DNA from: Flavobacteriaceae bacterium
Lineage (GTDB): Bacteria > Bacteroidota > Bacteroidia > Flavobacteriales > Flavobacteriaceae
Direction of reading: 5' to 3'
DNA: 64,000 nucleotides
NCBI GenBank assembly: GCA_013214065.1
Contig: JABSPK010000002.1
Location: 186,001-250,000 of the forward strand
Shown: in pieces, positions 61,110-64,000 of the stretch
Layout of the letters: the number at the start of each line of letters is the position of its first letter
Numbering within the stretch: position 1 is the first letter of the stretch
Translations under genes and position numbers: made by a program
The notes under the pieces: generated by a model
What the model was told of the DNA's origin: nothing
Database searches by the model: none
The model's input: only the letters and a program-made list of their open reading frames with translations

Positions 61110-62384
61110 TTATGTTTTTTTTGGATAGACATATTTGGTCGATTCCTTATTGGACAGCTGAAGCGAGGACACCGAACCGGTTCCTTCAAAATGTACCGAC
61201 ACCCCTTTAATACCTTTCTTTTCGGTGTTTTCGAATTCGTAAGCCATCTGTCCGCCGACATAAAGGAACAGTTTCCCACCTTCGGAAACGACCTTTACCG
61301 GAATATCATCCTCAAAGTCAACCCCAAAGGCGGAAAGATCGTTCTTCTTACCATCCACATAGTCACCAAAAGCAAAAAGATCCAGGTTTGAAATACAGCC
61401 TTTCTTGGCCAGGCCCATGCCTATGGCACCACCGTCATACAGAATCACGATTTCAACTTCTTGGCACTTGCCGGGAATGAAATCATAGGTGTTCCGTACT
61501 TGCATCGTCAGTTCGAAATCATCTGCGTACAAGCCTTCGAAATCGGCGACATGATAGAGGCTGGTGGTCAATTGCGTAGCATTTGGTGAAACTCCCATGG
61601 CTTGAAGCGCCTTGGGATCAAGCCCCAGCAAGCTGCCATTGTCGACCTGTTCATTTTTCATATAGCGGGGTACCGAATCCGATTGCAGTACCCCCAACCA
61701 GCCTTCGGTAGTGATGAATACGTCCTTTTCCTTAACAATAGTGCCATCGACCACCAACTTCGATTTAAAATACCCAGGACGATAATAAATACAGGTAGCC
61801 ACCGTATCGTGCTGACTGACTTCAATGCGTTTGCGCTGATCCCAATCTTGTTGGATCTCGATTTTGGATCCTTGTATTGCTTGAGTGGCATCATAGTGGA
61901 ATACCACGGAGTTGGGCATGCCCGAACTTACGACCCGACCATCGAAAGAAAACGCATCCGGATTTGGTGCCGGGCGTTCTTCTGAAGGTTCTTCCTGATT
62001 TTTCCAAAACCCGGAGGTGTATACCAAAATCGAGGCGATAACGACCACGACTCCCGCAGTCCATTTCAGGGCCATCGGGAACACGGGCTTGAAAGATGGT
62101 CGGGATTGGGCCGCTGAAGTACTCACGAATTCACGCCAGTTGCCGAATCCTACGAATTCAGAAAGGATATCAAGGGTAGCCGAACTGGGTTGGGCCACCA
62201 TTTCAGCGCGGCCCCAAATGCGCTTCAGGGTCGTAACACTTAACCGCTTTTTGGTGGCATCGAAGATCAGCTCGCTTAGCTCCTCAAAATCCTTGTTGCT
62301 CCAATCCTTGCCCTTCCCCCAGTTGAGTTGGTTTTCAATGCGGGTCACCAAAGCGTGTATCATTGCCTGTTTTGCTTTTTCCAT
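61110..62384 (-). CDS. Membrane-anchored HTH protein with PKD-like ectodomain (module B sensor)
   Basis: 424 aa, paralogue of 27748-29025 with identical order. Cytoplasmic HTH-like unit (LSVTTLKRIWGRAEMVAQPS, then TLDILSEFVGFGNWREF), a membrane helix near 110-130 (GVVVVIASILVYTSGFW), a PKD-like domain (NSVVFHYDATQA, YYRPGYFKSKLVVDG) and a C-terminal LamG-like domain (VSVHFEGTGSVSSLQLSNKES). It is divergent from the secreted partner 62524 and coupled to the NTF2-like gene behind it. Probably senses an envelope ligand and controls its neighbours. Confidence 0.78.
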   Translation of the reverse strand: MEKAKQAMIHALVTRIENQLNWGKGKDWSNKDFEELSELIFDATKKRLSVTTLKRIWGRAEMVAQPSSATLDILSEFVGFGNWREFVSTSAAQSRPSFKPVFPMALKWTAGVVVVIASILVYTSGFWKNQEEPSEERPAPNPDAFSFDGRVVSSGMPNSVVFHYDATQAIQGSKIEIQQDWDQRKRIEVSQHDTVATCIYYRPGYFKSKLVVDGTIVKEKDVFITTEGWLGVLQSDSVPRYMKNEQVDNGSLLGLDPKALQAMGVSPNATQLTTSLYHVADFEGLYADDFELTMQVRNTYDFIPGKCQEVEIVILYDGGAIGMGLAKKGCISNLDLFAFGDYVDGKKNDLSAFGVDFEDDIPVKVVSEGGKLFLYVGGQMAYEFENTEKKGIKGVSVHFEGTGSVSSLQLSNKESTKYVYPKKT

Positions 62385-62416
62385 AAAACTAAAAATAGTA
62401 AGGTCGCTTACCCCAT

Positions 62417-62453
62417 TTGAATTGAATTGAACAAGATTGAACAGCTTTTGAAC
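62417..62453. promoter_or_regulatory. Helically phased TTGAA repeats upstream of module B sensor
   Basis: TTGAA occurs at 62417, 62422, 62427, 62437 and 62448; four of these are 10, 10 and 11 bases apart. The array sits 33 bases before the sensor start codon (62384, minus strand), between the divergent pair. It corresponds in position and orientation to the 11-bp array ahead of the module A sensor (29028-29066). Candidate shared operator type. Confidence 0.42.
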
Positions 62454-62523
62454 GGCCCGCAGAGCGGGTCGCCATTACCTTGGTCCTATCAAATTTAGTT
62501 TTTAATATCAAAATCAATCCGAA

Positions 62524-63699
62524 ATGAACACAATCATGAAAAGAATCGCGACCTTCATTTGCTGCCTTGCCCTAGTAGGTAATGTTCAGGCCCAAAAGAA
62601 AAACGGGCGCACCAAAACCTATCCGTTAACGGCCTCGAATTGGAGTACCAAATCAGATAATGCCGAATTCGTCACCTACAAAGGGGTGGCCGCAGTCAAA
62701 AGTTCGAACGACTCGGGCTTTAACGTGGTATTAAAGGAGGTGGAATTCGGTACCGGCACCATCGAATTCGATGTAGAATTGAAAGGAAGGGGATTTCCTG
62801 GAATCAATTTTAGACTGGATGAAGCGAATTCGAATTCGGAGTTCTTCTACCTGCGCTATTTTGGCCAGCTCGACCCCTTATCGAGAAACCGGATGCAATA
62901 CGCCGCCATCATGGACGGCATTAATCTCTGGGACTTGACCGACCCCTACCAAGCGGCCGCCGAGGTATACGAAAACCGTTGGAACCATATCAAATTAGTG
63001 GTCTCGGAACAGCAGATGAAAGTCTACGTCAATGATATGGAACGACCTGCACTGTTGGTTCCGAAGTTGGAAGGGCTCAACAAAACAGGGAAGATCGGTT
63101 TGACCGGCAACGTAATCTATGCCAACCTGACCGTTACCCCCAACGCCATCGAAGACCTCCCCAATAGGCCAGGTTTCGACCTTACGTACAACGATCCGAA
63201 CTACCTTAGGAATTGGCAAGTTTTGGCCCCGATCGATTTTCCAACCGGAAAAGATGTGATGCGGCAGGTTAATGGAAGTCCGGGCGTGGTGATCGACTCT
63301 ACCTATTTAGATGGATCAAAAAGTTGGAAAACGATAAAGACCGGCCCAAGGGCCATGCTGAACTTGACCAAGGAATTCGGGGCTACCCCGACCGACGCAA
63401 GGCGATTGGTATGGTTGAAAACCACGGTCACCGCCAAAGAAGACTTACGCAAACGACTTAAGATGGGGTTCAGTGATGAAGTTTGGGTCTTCGTCAACGG
63501 AGCCCCCTTGCACCAAAACAAAAATTACTATGGATCGCCGGGCATGAAAGAACCCAAGGGGCGATGTACCCTGGACAATACCGCTTTCGAGGTGCCGATG
63601 CAAAAAGGTGAAAACGAAATCTTGATCGCAGTTTCGAACTATTTCTTCGGTTGGGGTTTGATCGCAAGATGGGACAATACCGATGGCTTAAGCTATTGA
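62524..63699 (+). CDS. Secreted LamG-like protein (module B partner)
   Basis: 391 aa, signal peptide (RIATFICCLALVGNVQAQ); the ATG at 62539 (MKRIATF) is an alternative start. Paralogue of 26086-27315: GTIEFDVELKGRGFPGINFR, WNHIKLVVSEQQMKVYVND, FSDEVWVFVNGAPLH and YYGSPGMKEPKGRCTLDN followed by FFGWGLIARW. Two beta-sandwich domains. It is divergent from its presumed regulator. It ends before the terminator 63716-63750. Confidence 0.8.
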   Translation: MNTIMKRIATFICCLALVGNVQAQKKNGRTKTYPLTASNWSTKSDNAEFVTYKGVAAVKSSNDSGFNVVLKEVEFGTGTIEFDVELKGRGFPGINFRLDEANSNSEFFYLRYFGQLDPLSRNRMQYAAIMDGINLWDLTDPYQAAAEVYENRWNHIKLVVSEQQMKVYVNDMERPALLVPKLEGLNKTGKIGLTGNVIYANLTVTPNAIEDLPNRPGFDLTYNDPNYLRNWQVLAPIDFPTGKDVMRQVNGSPGVVIDSTYLDGSKSWKTIKTGPRAMLNLTKEFGATPTDARRLVWLKTTVTAKEDLRKRLKMGFSDEVWVFVNGAPLHQNKNYYGSPGMKEPKGRCTLDNTAFEVPMQKGENEILIAVSNYFFGWGLIARWDNTDGLSY

Positions 63700-63715
63700 T
63701 TCAAATACAACGGAA

Positions 63716-63750
63716 AAGAAAGCTAGCGCTACCGCTAGCTTTTCTTTTTT
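63716..63750. terminator. Bidirectional terminator
   Basis: AAGCTAGCG (63720-63728) and CGCTAGCTT (63733-63741) form a 9-bp stem with loop CTAC, with A-rich bases on the left and a T run on the right. It can end the plus-strand LamG gene and the minus-strand MFS gene, whose stop codon (63735-63737) lies inside the stem. Confidence 0.85.
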
Positions 63751-64000
63751 AAGAAGAAAGTGTACAGAAAACCCAGGAACACCATGAGGGCGCAGGCCAT
63801 CATGATCTGGGGGATGCCTTCATAACGATCTCGATACCACCAACCTGAACCCAAGGCCCCTAGACCAATACCTGCCTCTAGGGCGATGAATCGGGTCGCC
63901 ACGGCCTTGCCCCTTCGCGCATCGAAACTTAAATCGATGGTCCATGCGCTCAAGGTCGGCGAGAGGATCCCCATGGCTAGACCATATAGCGAAGCCGTGA
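63735..64000 (-). CDS. MFS transporter, C-terminal part (runs off the right edge)
   Basis: The last 88 or so codons of a minus-strand gene whose 5' end lies beyond the window. Text such as TASLYGLAMGILSPTLSAW, DLSFDARRGKAVATRFIALE, AGIGLGALGSGWWYRDR and MMACALMVFLGFLYTFFLKK is typical of the last three membrane helices of a major facilitator transporter. Substrate not deducible. The start cannot be placed. Confidence 0.8.
   Translation of the reverse strand, partial: TASLYGLAMGILSPTLSAWTIDLSFDARRGKAVATRFIALEAGIGLGALGSGWWYRDRYEGIPQIMMACALMVFLGFLYTFFLKKKS

Overview
The window is bacterial and reads as a marine-type member of the Flavobacteriaceae (Bacteroidota). The evidence is a SusC/SusD outer-membrane pair, a tandem array of DUF6090-type membrane proteins, AraC regulators with a 7-helix membrane domain, DUF4097 proteins behind an ECF sigma factor, TTTG/TAnnTTTG promoters, almost no Shine-Dalgarno sequences, and many secreted proteins ending their signal peptide at A-Q. 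No phage, transposase, integrase or CRISPR array was seen. The genus is not identified.

Left part (1-16 kb): a SusC/SusD pair with a downstream lipoprotein, all on the minus strand; an NHL/SMP-30-like secreted propeller behind a membrane AraC regulator; an alpha/beta hydrolase with TPRs; a degraded C-terminal scrap of a molybdopterin oxidoreductase; two double-barrel (NIPSNAP/DUF1330-like) proteins with an AraC regulator; and an SDR/TetR pair with two identical 17-bp operators.

15-26 kb is an unusual envelope locus. An ECF sigma factor and a membrane TPR partner (minus) diverge from a run of seven secreted or lipoprotein genes (plus), among them two tandem tectonin-like beta-propeller paralogues. 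The run meets head-on a large exported TPR-CHAT (caspase-like) protein with a C-terminal membrane anchor.

26-35 kb is visibly AT-richer. It holds a paired module (membrane HTH protein plus secreted LamG-like protein), then four secreted serine hydrolases, and ends at tRNA-Asn. A second copy of the paired module lies at 60.6-63.7 kb, again beside an alpha/beta hydrolase and an NTF2-like domain. Both HTH genes are preceded by TGA-containing repeats spaced 10-11 bp apart.

35-48 kb is more conserved: RseP-type site-2 protease, SCO1, FeoA/FeoB and a tiny FeoB-associated Cys-rich protein, an ECF sigma / HEAT-repeat anti-sigma / DUF4097 x2 operon, a stand-alone TonB-plug lipoprotein, a GH16 glucanase and an S9 peptidase.

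48.3-55.4 kb is the other highlight: eight DUF6090-type paralogues in one tightly packed, often overlapping operon with a single S41 peptidase inserted as fourth gene. Their N-termini are nearly identical and their periplasmic parts diverge. The window closes with an SDR lacking its active-site Lys, a flavin amine oxidase, an AraC regulator, the second module and the 3' end of an MFS transporter that runs off the right edge.
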